Translations under genes and position numbers: made by a program
Shown: positions 51,965-61,900 of the stretch, piece after piece
How the letters are laid out: each line of letters starts with the position of its first letter
Position numbering within the stretch: position 1 is the stretch's first letter
Notes under the pieces: model-generated
Databases searched by the model: none
What the model was told of the DNA's origin: nothing
The model's input: the letters and a program-made list of their open reading frames with translations, nothing else
Source: Cellulophaga sp. Hel_I_12
GTDB lineage: Bacteria; Bacteroidota; Bacteroidia; Flavobacteriales; Flavobacteriaceae
Length of the DNA: 64,000 nucleotides
Direction of reading: 5' to 3'
Assembly (NCBI RefSeq): GCF_000799565.1
Contig: NZ_JUHB01000001.1
Coordinates: forward strand, 2,917,501-2,981,500

Positions 51965-54412
51965 TCAAAATTTAAGTTGTAAGAGCACATATATGGTTCG
52001 TGGTAAACTTGGTATGATCCCTGGGCCCGGATAGCCCGTCGCACGGCGTGTAAAATAACTTTCGTTCAAAACATTGTTGACCCCCGCTTCCAGTTTAAAC
52101 CGATTATAGGTATAGGAAAAAGAAAGATCCATAATATTATAGGCAGGTATTTCACCTACAATACCACTCTGGCTTTGAAAATCCCTGGGCGAATTGGTGG
52201 CATCGGTAAACTGTTGGCCCAAATAAGTATATTGCAAACTACCCAAAAAGTCTTTATACCCAAAATTTAATCCTGTTTTTAGGTTAATACCGGGAATGAA
52301 CTCCACTTTTTTGCCCTTCACATTGTTTTCTTGGGAAGAGGTGTATTTTGAATCTGTAAGGGCCAGGTTGACAAAAGTACCGAGTTTGATATCGTTTTTT
52401 TCTGTGGACAGGGTTTCCCATATATTCCAGTCCACAAAACTTTCAATGCCATAGGTAATGGCATCCCCTATGTTCCCTCTAAACCGCTCCTGTTGGATAT
52501 CACTTACTTCCCGTAATATCACACCCAAACGATCTTTGTAATTTAAAAAAAATGCTCCCACATCATAGGAAAGGTATTTCTTTATTCGCCCGCGAGCCCC
52601 TATATCAAAAGTATATCCTTGCTCATCTTTGATGTTGGGATCTACGGTCAATGACGGATTGGTAATTCTAATATCATTAAAAGTAACCGAGCGGTAATTC
52701 TGGCTTATATTCCCATATAGTTCAACCGTTTTATGGGGTTTATAACTTAGCCCAACACCCAATAAAATAAAAGAACGTTCAAGATCACGGTTATCCGCCA
52801 CATCTTCGTTTAAGATGGGGTTACCTGCAATATCAAAGTTGATCCGTTTAAATTCGCCCCTACTTCTAGTCTTTATATATTCAAACCGTAGCCCAGGAGT
52901 TACCGAAATTTTTTCGGAGAACTTAAAGACATTTTCGGAAAACAGGGCAAGGTTCAAGTTCGGAAACCTAAAATCGCTTTGCCTTGGGTAGTTGGGGTAG
53001 GTCTGTTCTTCAAAATTAAAATTGGCATTGCTACCGTTGCTGCCTGGCCCCTGCCGCTCTGTATTATTGGATTGATAGTACTTTCCACCAAAAAGCACCG
53101 TATTCTCTTTTCCGAAGAAATTATACCGGGTCAACAAACGGGCCTCTGCCCCCCAGTTGTTAAAATTACCTACTATCAATTCCCTTGGAGCCTCCAGATC
53201 ATCCTCCTGTGAAACCCTGTTTTCGCGAAAACCAACCGATTTCCTATAGGCATCCAAGGCAAAGAGGTTGAGGCTAAAATCGGTTTTATTGCTCAAAGCG
53301 TGTTCCAATCGCATAGCATATAATTTCCAATCTACATTAAACCAGTTTCGGGTTCGGTTGCTAAACGTGGGGTCTTCCTCAAACTGTTCATCGGTAAGAC
53401 CGCCCGGTTGCTGTGCCAAATAGTTTAAATAGCTTACCTCAAAGGAAATTTTGGTCCTTTCTGTAGGCGAATAATCCAAATGTACGTAGCCATTGAAGGA
53501 TTCAAACTGGGAGTTGGGACGAAAACTATTTCCTTTTTTATAGTTGAAAAAAGTATAATAACCTACCTTGCCCAAGGTCCCGCCTAAACTGTTAAAACTG
53601 GTGAACAAGTTGTAAGAACCCAAGGATTGCCGGGATATCCACTCTATTTTCTTGTTGGGATCGGGTTGTTTCAGTTTAAAATTGATAAGGCCTCCAAATT
53701 GTGTCCCATACTGCAAAGATGCCGCACCGCGTACCACTTCGATCTCTGAAATGGATTCAGCCGGCGGTGTATAGTAACTTTCGGGATATCCCAGTACATC
53801 TGCAGAGATGTCATAACCATTTTGTCTTGTATTGAAGTTTGCACTGCGGTTGGGATTGAGGCCACGCCCACCAATATTCAATTGCAGTCCGGCATCGTTG
53901 TTTTCGTAGATATTGAGCCCGACTACTTGGGAGTATATCTGCCTGGCATTACCGCCGGCAAGGTTAGCGGTAAGGTTGCTTACCAATACCACTTCGCTCT
54001 TCTTGCCCGCATAAATAGCAGTTCCCTCAACGTCCCTTAATCGTTTTAGGGCGAAAAGGCGTTCTTTTCTTTGGGTTACCACTACTTCAGAAAGTTCTAT
54101 GCCCAAAGATTCAAGTTCAAAGTTCAGTGACGTATCATCGGAAATGCTAACCTCGTGATCCAGTATAGCATACTCGTAGGCAAATACGGTAAAATTATAG
54201 GTCCCTTTTGGAATGTCCTGAAATTTGAAATCCCCAAAATCATTCGTGATGGTTGATTTTCTTAGAGTAGTGAGAAACACTTCGGCATTTGGGACAGGTT
54301 CGTTGGAAGCTGCAGAAACTACTTTTCCCTGAACCACATATTGTGCAAACATTGCAGAACTTGTGAAGGCAAAAAATAGGGTTGCGATTATATGTTCTTT
54401 TTTTAAATACAT
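51965..54412 (-). CDS. TonB-dependent receptor with carboxypeptidase-like N-domain
   Basis: This 815-residue outer-membrane protein has a signal peptide (ending SSAMFAQ), a CarboxypepD_reg-like beta domain (about 26-105, VVQGKVVSAASNEPVPNAEVFL), a TonB box region (LSEVVVTQRKER), a plug with GLNIYENNDAGLQLNIGGRGLNPNRSANFNTRQNGYDIS, and a barrel ending in LQLKF. It is the last gene of the DUF4856-imelysin-HTTM operon. This gene set is associated with iron acquisition in Flavobacteriia, so an iron chelate is the likely substrate. Confidence 0.88.
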   Translation of the reverse strand: MYLKKEHIIATLFFAFTSSAMFAQYVVQGKVVSAASNEPVPNAEVFLTTLRKSTITNDFGDFKFQDIPKGTYNFTVFAYEYAILDHEVSISDDTSLNFELESLGIELSEVVVTQRKERLFALKRLRDVEGTAIYAGKKSEVVLVSNLTANLAGGNARQIYSQVVGLNIYENNDAGLQLNIGGRGLNPNRSANFNTRQNGYDISADVLGYPESYYTPPAESISEIEVVRGAASLQYGTQFGGLINFKLKQPDPNKKIEWISRQSLGSYNLFTSFNSLGGTLGKVGYYTFFNYKKGNSFRPNSQFESFNGYVHLDYSPTERTKISFEVSYLNYLAQQPGGLTDEQFEEDPTFSNRTRNWFNVDWKLYAMRLEHALSNKTDFSLNLFALDAYRKSVGFRENRVSQEDDLEAPRELIVGNFNNWGAEARLLTRYNFFGKENTVLFGGKYYQSNNTERQGPGSNGSNANFNFEEQTYPNYPRQSDFRFPNLNLALFSENVFKFSEKISVTPGLRFEYIKTRSRGEFKRINFDIAGNPILNEDVADNRDLERSFILLGVGLSYKPHKTVELYGNISQNYRSVTFNDIRITNPSLTVDPNIKDEQGYTFDIGARGRIKKYLSYDVGAFFLNYKDRLGVILREVSDIQQERFRGNIGDAITYGIESFVDWNIWETLSTEKNDIKLGTFVNLALTDSKYTSSQENNVKGKKVEFIPGINLKTGLNFGYKDFLGSLQYTYLGQQFTDATNSPRDFQSQSGIVGEIPAYNIMDLSFSYTYNRFKLEAGVNNVLNESYFTRRATGYPGPGIIPSLPRTIYVLLQLKF

Positions 54413-54420
54413 TTTTTTGT

Positions 54421-55785
54421 TTAAAAACCTTTGATTTCATCCTTAAATTCCAATATCCAGTTCTTAGGCCCAAACGACTCTTCTTGCTCCAGTAAATTTA
54501 CTTTTGGGTCAATATAAGGTTGGCTCAACCTGCCATTCAGTGCCACATAACTTTCTACATAGACCGCTATATTTTTATGGCCATGGGCTGTAAAATGTTT
54601 TCCGAGCAACTGGGCGTACTGAAGGATAAAGTCGGGTTGGGTGCTCATCTGTTTTTCCTGAAATGTTGACAGAAAATCGGTATTGTCAACAAGGAAAGCT
54701 GTTCCTTTTTTTTTATCCACAATCTTAAATTGTGCATATCCGGCTTTTTCCATTAGCATTACCCGCCAAGAAAAGCGGTATCCTTCCTCGGTCCAAAAAA
54801 GCTCATTTTTATAGAGCAGATAACGCCAAGGAAAAAGTAACTGAAAGGCAATAAACAAACCCACGATAAGCATTGGAGTCTTGGTTTTGTTGCGATAGGT
54901 TTTATTGCGTATCCCAGCATCTGTCTTTTCCTTTTTAATCCTAAAAATAGTCGAAATCGTTTTCAATATTTTATGGTGGACTCCCGCATCGAAAAAAACG
55001 AGTGCGCTCACGATCATCACATAGGGGAACATACCTATGGGAAAGAGGATTCGGGTCATCAAATGAAAAATCACCACCAGACCGAAAGCTGCCCAACGGG
55101 TGGGTCTATAAAACAACAAAAACGGTATCGCCAGATCATAGGCAGCACCACCCCAGCTAAAGGCATAGTGAAGCCATTGTTGCTGCATTAAATTTCCCAA
55201 CAATGGCAAGTCATATTGGGCCGGCAACCATATCTTAAGCGGCATTGCCTCAACGAGCCAGTCGCTGTTCAGTTTTGCCAGACCGGCGTAGAAATAGACA
55301 AGTGCAATCAATAATTTTATGGCATCAGTGGTCCATTTGGGGATCTGTTTATAGGCCTTATCCCTATCCCTTTGGGCATCCATTGAATAATAGGCATTTG
55401 CCGGGAGGAAGATCATTAAAAAACTAAGGCAGCTAATAAAATAATAATGGTTAAGATAGGTGGTCTTATCCATCAATTCGATATAGGTAAAGCTTAAAAA
55501 AAAAATTATGATCGCTATCCTGTATCGATAACCTAAAGCAATACAGATTGCCGCCATAGCACAAATAAAGAATAATAAATAGGTATAAACGCCCAAAGGC
55601 TGCACCCATTCAAATCCATAGTATGAAAAAAATAATTTAGGCTGAATATACAATTTGTCAATCCAGCCATTGCTCCAAAAACGGACAATACTAATAAACA
55701 TCATAAGACCGAAAAAAATACGAAAGACCGCCAATGGGGCGGCCTCGGTAGTTTTATTTCGATATGTATTTAAACGCGAAACCAT
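54421..55785 (-). CDS. HTTM-domain protein (vitamin K-dependent carboxylase-like)
   Basis: This 454-residue membrane protein has the horizontally transferred transmembrane domain related to gamma-carboxylase. It starts PLAVFRIFFGLMMFISIVRFW and has LMDKTTYLNHYYFISCLSFLMIFLPANAYYSMD. The likely active-site helix is LIALVYFYAGLAKLNSDWLVEAMPLKIWL, with the conserved Lys in AKLNSDW, followed by GMFPYVMIVS. The C-terminal 150 residues form a soluble domain. It lies between the imelysin gene (3 bases) and the receptor gene (8 bases). Confidence 0.85.
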   Translation of the reverse strand: MVSRLNTYRNKTTEAAPLAVFRIFFGLMMFISIVRFWSNGWIDKLYIQPKLFFSYYGFEWVQPLGVYTYLLFFICAMAAICIALGYRYRIAIIIFFLSFTYIELMDKTTYLNHYYFISCLSFLMIFLPANAYYSMDAQRDRDKAYKQIPKWTTDAIKLLIALVYFYAGLAKLNSDWLVEAMPLKIWLPAQYDLPLLGNLMQQQWLHYAFSWGGAAYDLAIPFLLFYRPTRWAAFGLVVIFHLMTRILFPIGMFPYVMIVSALVFFDAGVHHKILKTISTIFRIKKEKTDAGIRNKTYRNKTKTPMLIVGLFIAFQLLFPWRYLLYKNELFWTEEGYRFSWRVMLMEKAGYAQFKIVDKKKGTAFLVDNTDFLSTFQEKQMSTQPDFILQYAQLLGKHFTAHGHKNIAVYVESYVALNGRLSQPYIDPKVNLLEQEESFGPKNWILEFKDEIKGF

Positions 55786-55788
55786 TGA

Positions 55789-56913
55789 CTAATCGCCATC
55801 GGCATCTACATAATCCACATTTATGCCCAATGCCTGCAACATATCCACTTTTAAGAGGATAACGTTGCGTTGTAGCTCATCATAGGTACTTAGCATTTTG
55901 GTATTGTCAGTTTCAATCTGTAGAGCAAAATTATTGTTTAGTTCATTTGCTTGGGTTTCTGCAGCATTGAATTGAGCGTTGATAAGACTGCTAAGGTCTT
56001 CCCCATTTTTAATGCTATTCAAAAAATTGAGGTAAGTATTAAAACTTTCTCCAGTCGCATTGTTGTTAAAATATTTTCCATTAAAAAAATCTTGGCTTGC
56101 CTTAACTGCTGTTAGCAGCAATTGTTTGGAAAAATCTTTTTTATAGCGAGCCTCTACATTTTGGGGTAATGGTTGTTGGGAGAAAACACCTGCGGGTATC
56201 CCCACTTTGCCCGCCCGCAACGATTTTTCAAAATAGAAGATATAGTCGTTCGCCATTTGGTCAACAGATCCCGTTGCCGACGAACTTGTATTTGCGACAA
56301 AAACATCCCTAAAGCTGGCATTCCAATCGTCGAGTACTGTTGTGGTCAATTGCAGGATAGTCTCCGTAAGGGTGCCGAGATAATTTTTATATCCCTGGGC
56401 ATTGCCGTTGACGGTATAGAAGCTTACAATTTCGGTATCTGTTGCGCCAAGGCCGTTGATCAGATAATCTATAGCAGGGAAACCTTGTACATCTATTGTA
56501 GATGGCAAAGCCAAGTCATAACTGCCAGTTTCTATAAAATTTTCTATTCTTTGGGTGTCAGAGGGGTAAATATTCAGTCGGTTCCTGTACCTTACTTCTT
56601 CGGCTTTGCCAATTTCAAACATAGAGACCTTTTGAAAGGCAATATAGGATGCGGCCCACGAAGCTCGCAAATCCTGAAGGTTTGCCTCTGTAGGCTCATT
56701 TGCAAAGACCGTTGCAGCAGTGTTCAGGTTTTCGGCCTCTGTTTTAAAAGAAGTATATGCAGGGACAATGATATTATCTGCCCAATTTAAAAGCATTGCG
56801 CCACGATCAAAATTATTGTTAGCCGGTGGCAAGTTTTCGTTCCCATTATCTTTTGAACACGCTACAATCAGCAGTCCGATACTAATAAAACTCCAAAGTT
56901 TCCAGTGTTTCAT
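55789..56913 (-). CDS. imelysin-family (peptidase M75-like) lipoprotein
   Basis: This periplasmic lipoprotein of 374 residues uses the start at 56913, which begins the lipoprotein signal (SIGLLIVACSKD). An ATG 11 codons upstream is possible. The imelysin fold has two helical bundles. The conserved motif normally written GxHxxE reads GFPAIDYLING here, as in most non-peptidase imelysins. Imelysin-like proteins act in iron uptake. Its overlap-level spacing with the next gene shows an operon. Confidence 0.85.
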   Translation of the reverse strand: MKHWKLWSFISIGLLIVACSKDNGNENLPPANNNFDRGAMLLNWADNIIVPAYTSFKTEAENLNTAATVFANEPTEANLQDLRASWAASYIAFQKVSMFEIGKAEEVRYRNRLNIYPSDTQRIENFIETGSYDLALPSTIDVQGFPAIDYLINGLGATDTEIVSFYTVNGNAQGYKNYLGTLTETILQLTTTVLDDWNASFRDVFVANTSSSATGSVDQMANDYIFYFEKSLRAGKVGIPAGVFSQQPLPQNVEARYKKDFSKQLLLTAVKASQDFFNGKYFNNNATGESFNTYLNFLNSIKNGEDLSSLINAQFNAAETQANELNNNFALQIETDNTKMLSTYDELQRNVILLKVDMLQALGINVDYVDADGD

Positions 56914-56985
56914 AACTATTTTTTTTAAATCAACCGATTTTTCCATCGGCGGTAAATCGGTTGATGTGGCTAATTCAATTTTTAT

Positions 56986-58209
56986 TTAATTTGCGCTGGC
57001 AGCTTGCTCGACCGTGAAGTCAAATTTAGCGGCAATAGCTTCAGTAATACTGTCCAGTGTTGAAGGTTCAAGGTCCCAAAAACCATTGAGTCCATCCGCC
57101 AAGAGAGCAGATGTAAAACCATCAACTTCGCTTGTGCTAAAGAAGGAAGTATCTGTACTCTGGTTTCTAGTAAAACGCAAGCTAAAAACAAACCCATAAC
57201 CCTCAGAAAGGTTTTGGAATGCGGCGCCAAAATCACCGTTTGCAAGCAAATTTTTTCCTTGTTGTAAATAGTATACCGCACGTATGGCAATTACCTCGGA
57301 TATTTTTTGACGTATAATGGCAGCCTGGGTATCCCGTACTGTATAATCTTTTGCCACTATCGCGGCACGACCCAATTTGAATGCATCAAAAATATCGGCA
57401 GCAATGGTAGAAAAATCCGGGTCTGCGTTTACTGTGCCCAAATAATCATTCAAAAAACTATCATCGCCCCCAATGGTTACATTCGGGTTGGCTGCATCAA
57501 CGGATGTTCCGTAGAGGTATCCATAGGCCTCGTCCCAATTATGTTCCATCGTGGTAAAGGTCTCTCCATCCTCTGTAATCCCATTGTCGTTGTCCGCAAC
57601 TTTATTATCAGCATCAAGAACAGCTATGCTGAGATAGTTGTTAAGCATCTGATCTGCCATCAGCGCCCCAATAAGGCTTTTTGCAAACATTTGGTTGTAC
57701 ACAAGTCCTTTAGCGTTAACATACCGGGTTTTTGTCCCATCGGCAAGTTGACCGGCACTGCCAGCGACTGCTAGGACATCCTTGTTAGGGAATACCTCAT
57801 TGACCTGACCGGAAATATAGCCATCGAATAGGTTTCTTATAGCTGCCGCTTCTGTGGTGTTTGCGCTAAAATAATCTTGGGACGCAGCCGTTTTACTGCG
57901 TACGTTTTTATCTGACGCATTTAAGGCAGCGTCTGAAAAATCTAGGTCCCCTTCCTGATGTGCATACATTGCCTGCAAGGATATCACAGTCGTGTTTTCG
58001 AAATCTGTAAAGGAATTCAGGATTTCTTCAGCCATTAAAATTCGGGTGGTCTGGCCACTAAAATCCACTGTGGATTGTCCATCTCTTTCGAAGGTGTAGT
58101 TTGAAGGCACCTCAATGTTTGAGGTTTCAGTAATCGGCTCATCATCAGAAGAACACGAAGCAAAAATAAGGCTTCCTATAATTGCGGTAAAAAACATTTT
58201 TTTCATCAT
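56986..58209 (-). CDS. DUF4856-family lipoprotein
   Basis: This 407-residue lipoprotein (IFASCSSDDEP, Cys19) starts its mature part with SNYTFERDGQSTVDFSGQTTRI and has helical imelysin-like segments (MEHNWDEAYGYLYG, AFKLGRAAIVAKDY, IAIRAVYYLQQG). DUF4856 genes occur just before imelysin genes in Bacteroidota. It is the first gene of the operon and carries the promoter. The function is unknown, and a haem or iron-binding role is inferred from neighbours. Confidence 0.85.
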   Translation of the reverse strand: MMKKMFFTAIIGSLIFASCSSDDEPITETSNIEVPSNYTFERDGQSTVDFSGQTTRILMAEEILNSFTDFENTTVISLQAMYAHQEGDLDFSDAALNASDKNVRSKTAASQDYFSANTTEAAAIRNLFDGYISGQVNEVFPNKDVLAVAGSAGQLADGTKTRYVNAKGLVYNQMFAKSLIGALMADQMLNNYLSIAVLDADNKVADNDNGITEDGETFTTMEHNWDEAYGYLYGTSVDAANPNVTIGGDDSFLNDYLGTVNADPDFSTIAADIFDAFKLGRAAIVAKDYTVRDTQAAIIRQKISEVIAIRAVYYLQQGKNLLANGDFGAAFQNLSEGYGFVFSLRFTRNQSTDTSFFSTSEVDGFTSALLADGLNGFWDLEPSTLDSITEAIAAKFDFTVEQAASAN

Positions 58210-58253
58210 TAAATTTATTTAGACTTAATATAAGTAAGTGATTATTTCAGCGA

Positions 58254-58304
58254 CAAAAATAGAAATGAAATTTAAAAAAACAAACTTATTTAGAACAATT
58301 CTTA
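58254..58304 (-). promoter_or_regulatory. promoter and Fur-like box of the DUF4856-imelysin operon
   Basis: Read leftward, TTG (58281-58283), 19 bases, TATTTTTG (58254-58261) fits the consensus. Just upstream is a 7-1-7 repeat TTAGAAC-A-ATTCTTA (58290-58304), resembling the boxes at 7561 and 7620 with two mismatches between arms. Confidence 0.6.
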
Positions 58305-58454
58305 ATAATAAATTTAAAACAGGTTTGTATTCGGCATTTTTCTAGAAATTAGATAATCTTTCATATAGATTTAGGAGAATATGTTGCATATGAAATCAAA
58401 ATTATTTGTTAAATAAAGAAAATTTACTTGAAATTTTGTATTTTTGTAAAATTA

Positions 58455-58871
58455 ATGAAGAAAATCTTTTTTAAAATATCAACATTCTCTATGGCACTGT
58501 TAGTGTTGTTGTCAACCGTATCATTTACGGTAGATAGTCATTATTGTGGAGATATTTTTGTGGACTCTTCATTACTTGGTCACGCTCAAACTTGCGGTAT
58601 GGATGTTCAACAGCAATCGCAGTCATCAGAGTGTGATATTTCTAAAAAAGATTGCTGTAGTGATGAACAAATTACTATTAAAGGACAGGAAACTTTAAAA
58701 ACGTCTTTTGACAAGATAGAAAAAAGCCAACAGATATTTGTTGCCGTATTTATCCACACCTATATAAATCTGTTTTTTGAACCTCAAACAGATTTCAATT
58801 CTTTTAAAAATTACTCACCTCCTCTCTTGGTCAGGGATATTCAAGTTATAGACCAAACTTTCCTTATTTGA
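58455..58871 (+). CDS. HYC_CC_PP-family small secreted protein
   Basis: This 138-residue protein has a signal peptide (about 1-25) and all three family motifs: HYC (29-31), CC (67-68 in KKDCCSD) and PP (122-123 in YSPPLL). It ends QTFLI. The ATG at 58455 follows a -7 box TATTTTTG (58439-58446) by eight bases. It heads the cusA operon. The family is thought to be metal-related; no reaction is known. Confidence 0.85.
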   Translation: MKKIFFKISTFSMALLVLLSTVSFTVDSHYCGDIFVDSSLLGHAQTCGMDVQQQSQSSECDISKKDCCSDEQITIKGQETLKTSFDKIEKSQQIFVAVFIHTYINLFFEPQTDFNSFKNYSPPLLVRDIQVIDQTFLI

Positions 58872-58974
58872 GAGCATATTTATGATTAATTGCCATGCTA
58901 TTGATTTAGCGTGGTCATAGGTATTTATTGCCTTTGGAACATTTCTTTTATTTCCAACCCAATAATCTCATAAA

Positions 58975-61900
58975 ATGCTTAATAAACTCATAAAATATTT
59001 TTTAGAGAACAAACTGGTTACCGTTCTCATTTTAATAACTTTAATTACTTGGGGAGTTGTTACTTCTCCCTTTAATTGGGACACAGGATTCCTTCCGAAG
59101 GATCCCGTACCAGTCGATGCCATACCCGATATTGGAGAAAACCAGCAAATCGTTTTTACACAATGGCCAGGGCGTTCTCCACAGGATATCGAGGATCAGA
59201 TATCCTATCCAATGACTACTTATTTATTAGGAATACCGGGTGTAAAGACCATTCGAAGTTCTTCTATATTCGGATTTTCCAGTATCTATATTATTTTTAA
59301 TGATGATATAGAATTTTATTGGTCGCGTTCTCGTATTCTAGAAAAACTAAATTCGTTACCGGCAGGTCTATTACCTGATGGTGTAACCCCAACCTTGGGA
59401 CCAGATGCAACTGCGTTGGGTCAAGTATATTGGTATACTTTAGAAGGCAGAGACAAAGATAACAACCCTACTGGTGGTTGGGATCTACACGAAATACGAA
59501 CCGCACAAGATTTTTATGTAAAATATGGACTTAATGCCGTTGATGGTGTTTCTGAAGTTGCTTCCATTGGTGGATTCGTACAAGAATATCAGATAGATGT
59601 AAACCCAGATGCCCTTAAAGCATATAATATTCCATTGCACAAAGTAATGCAGGCTGTACAGAAATCTAACAAGGATGTAGGCGCAAAAACCATAGAAATC
59701 AACCAAGCGGAATATCTCGTAAGAGGTTTAGGATACGTTAAAAAAACAGAAGATATTGAAAAAGCCGTTGTTGCCGTTCAGGATAACGTTCCCGTCCGTA
59801 TTAAAGATATTGCAGTTGTTAGTTTAGGGCCTGCTACGCGTAGAGGGGTGCTTGACAAAGGTGGGGCGGAAGTTGTAGGCGGAGTTGTAGTCGCAAGATA
59901 TGGCTCAAATCCATTAGCAGTTATTAATAATGTAAAGGAAAAAATAAAGGAAATAGCTCCAGGATTACCAAAAAAGACATTGGCTAATGGAGTTGAAAGT
60001 CAACTAACCATTATTCCATTTTATGACCGTACACAACTAATACATGAGACCATTGGGACTCTAGAAAATGCCCTATCACACGAAATTCTGATTAGTATAA
60101 TTGTTGTGTTAATTCTGGTACTGAATTTACGAGCTTCTATTATCATTTCGAGTTTATTGCCAGTTGGTGTATTAATGACCTTTATCGTCATGCGATATGC
60201 AGGAGTAGATGCCAATGTAGTGGCACTTTCGGGTATAGCTATTGCTATTGGGGTCATGGTCGATGTCGGGATCATCTTCATAGAAAATATTATTCGCCAT
60301 CTAGAAATGCCCGAAAACCATGGAGTAAAAGGTAAGAAACTAATGCAGGTAATCTATAAGGCGACCATTGAGGTGGCATCGGCAATTACCACGGCGTTAG
60401 CTACTACAGTAGTCAGTTTTGTCCCTGTTTTTGCTATGGAATCTGCCGAAGGAAAACTTTTTAGACCATTAGCCTTTACCAAAACTTTTGCATTGTTAAG
60501 TGCTTTTGCTCTGGGTCTTGTTATACTACCAGCCTTCGCACATTTCATATTTGGCATCGACTATAACAAAAAAAGGGTTCGCAGATTCTGGGGCATCCTA
60601 TTGATCGTGGCGGGGATTATATTCTCGATTTATGCCTGGATGATATTACCACTGGCTCTCAGTTTAATTGGAATAAATAATATTTTAGAACCCAGATGGT
60701 CCGAAAAATATAAGGCATTTCCCAATTACATCAATTTAGGGCTAACGATTTTCATTGCTTCTTTTTTTCTTACAGAAGAGTGGATGCCATTAGGCCCTCA
60801 AAACGGTATTATTATCAACTACTTTTTTGTTTTGTTTTTGATTGGAATTATTTTGGCAGCATTAATGGCTATTGTTCATTTTTACACACCTGTATTAAGA
60901 TGGTGTTTGCAAAATAAAGGAAAATTTATGCTTATCCCTTTTGTGACGCTGTTTTTTGGAGTATTGATTTGGATTGGATTCGATAGTACTTTTGGAATTG
61001 TAGCTAAAGGCTTTGAAACTGTAGGATGGAAAAGCATTAGACAAACTTCGGGTTGGCAAGCCGCCTCAAATAGATTTCCTGGAATAGGTTCGGAGTTTAT
61101 GCCATCTTTAAATGAAGGCAGCTATCTATTAATGCCAACCTCAATGCCACATTCAGGATTAGAATATAATAAGAATGTGGTAGGACAATTAGATATGATT
61201 TTGGGAAGTATTCCAGAGGTGGATTTAGTAGTTGGAAAGTTAGGTCGTGTAGAATCTGCATTGGATCCAGCACCTATTTCAATGTATGAGAACATCATCA
61301 ATTATAAGCCTGAATTCATTTTAAATGAAGAGGGTCATAGGGTTCATTTTAAAGTAGATAAAAAAGACAGATTCATTACCGTTCATAAAGATACCCTAAC
61401 CAATGAAGAAGCTTTGAAGCAGGGGATTACCGAAAAGGATTTAATCAAAGATGATAATGGTGAATTCTACCGTAACTGGCGGTCACAGATTAAATCGCCA
61501 GATGATATTTGGGATGAAATAATAAGAGTAACCAAAATACCAGGGGTCACTTCCGCTCCAAAATTGCAGCCTATAGAAACGCGGTTAGTGATGTTGCAAA
61601 CTGGTATGCGTGCTCCTATGGGAATAAAAGTATATGGTCCTGATTTGAAAACCATTGAGGATTTTGGGATGCAATTAGAAGTGATACTAAAAGAAGTGTC
61701 ATCCGTTAAGGCCGAAGCAGTATTTGCCGATCGTATTGTCGGAAAACCTTATTTGCACCTTAATATTAACAGAGATGAAATTTCAAGATATGGACTTAAT
61801 GTTGAAGACGTACAACAAAGTATTGAAACCGCTATTGGTGGAATGAAAATATCTTCTACAGTCGAAGGTAGAGAGCGTTTCCCAATTAGAGTGCGTTATC

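Noticed and set aside
56173..56790. 205-codon plus-strand frame in the imelysin gene
   Set aside because: It is antisense to a clear lipoprotein with signal peptide and family motifs, and shows no domain.
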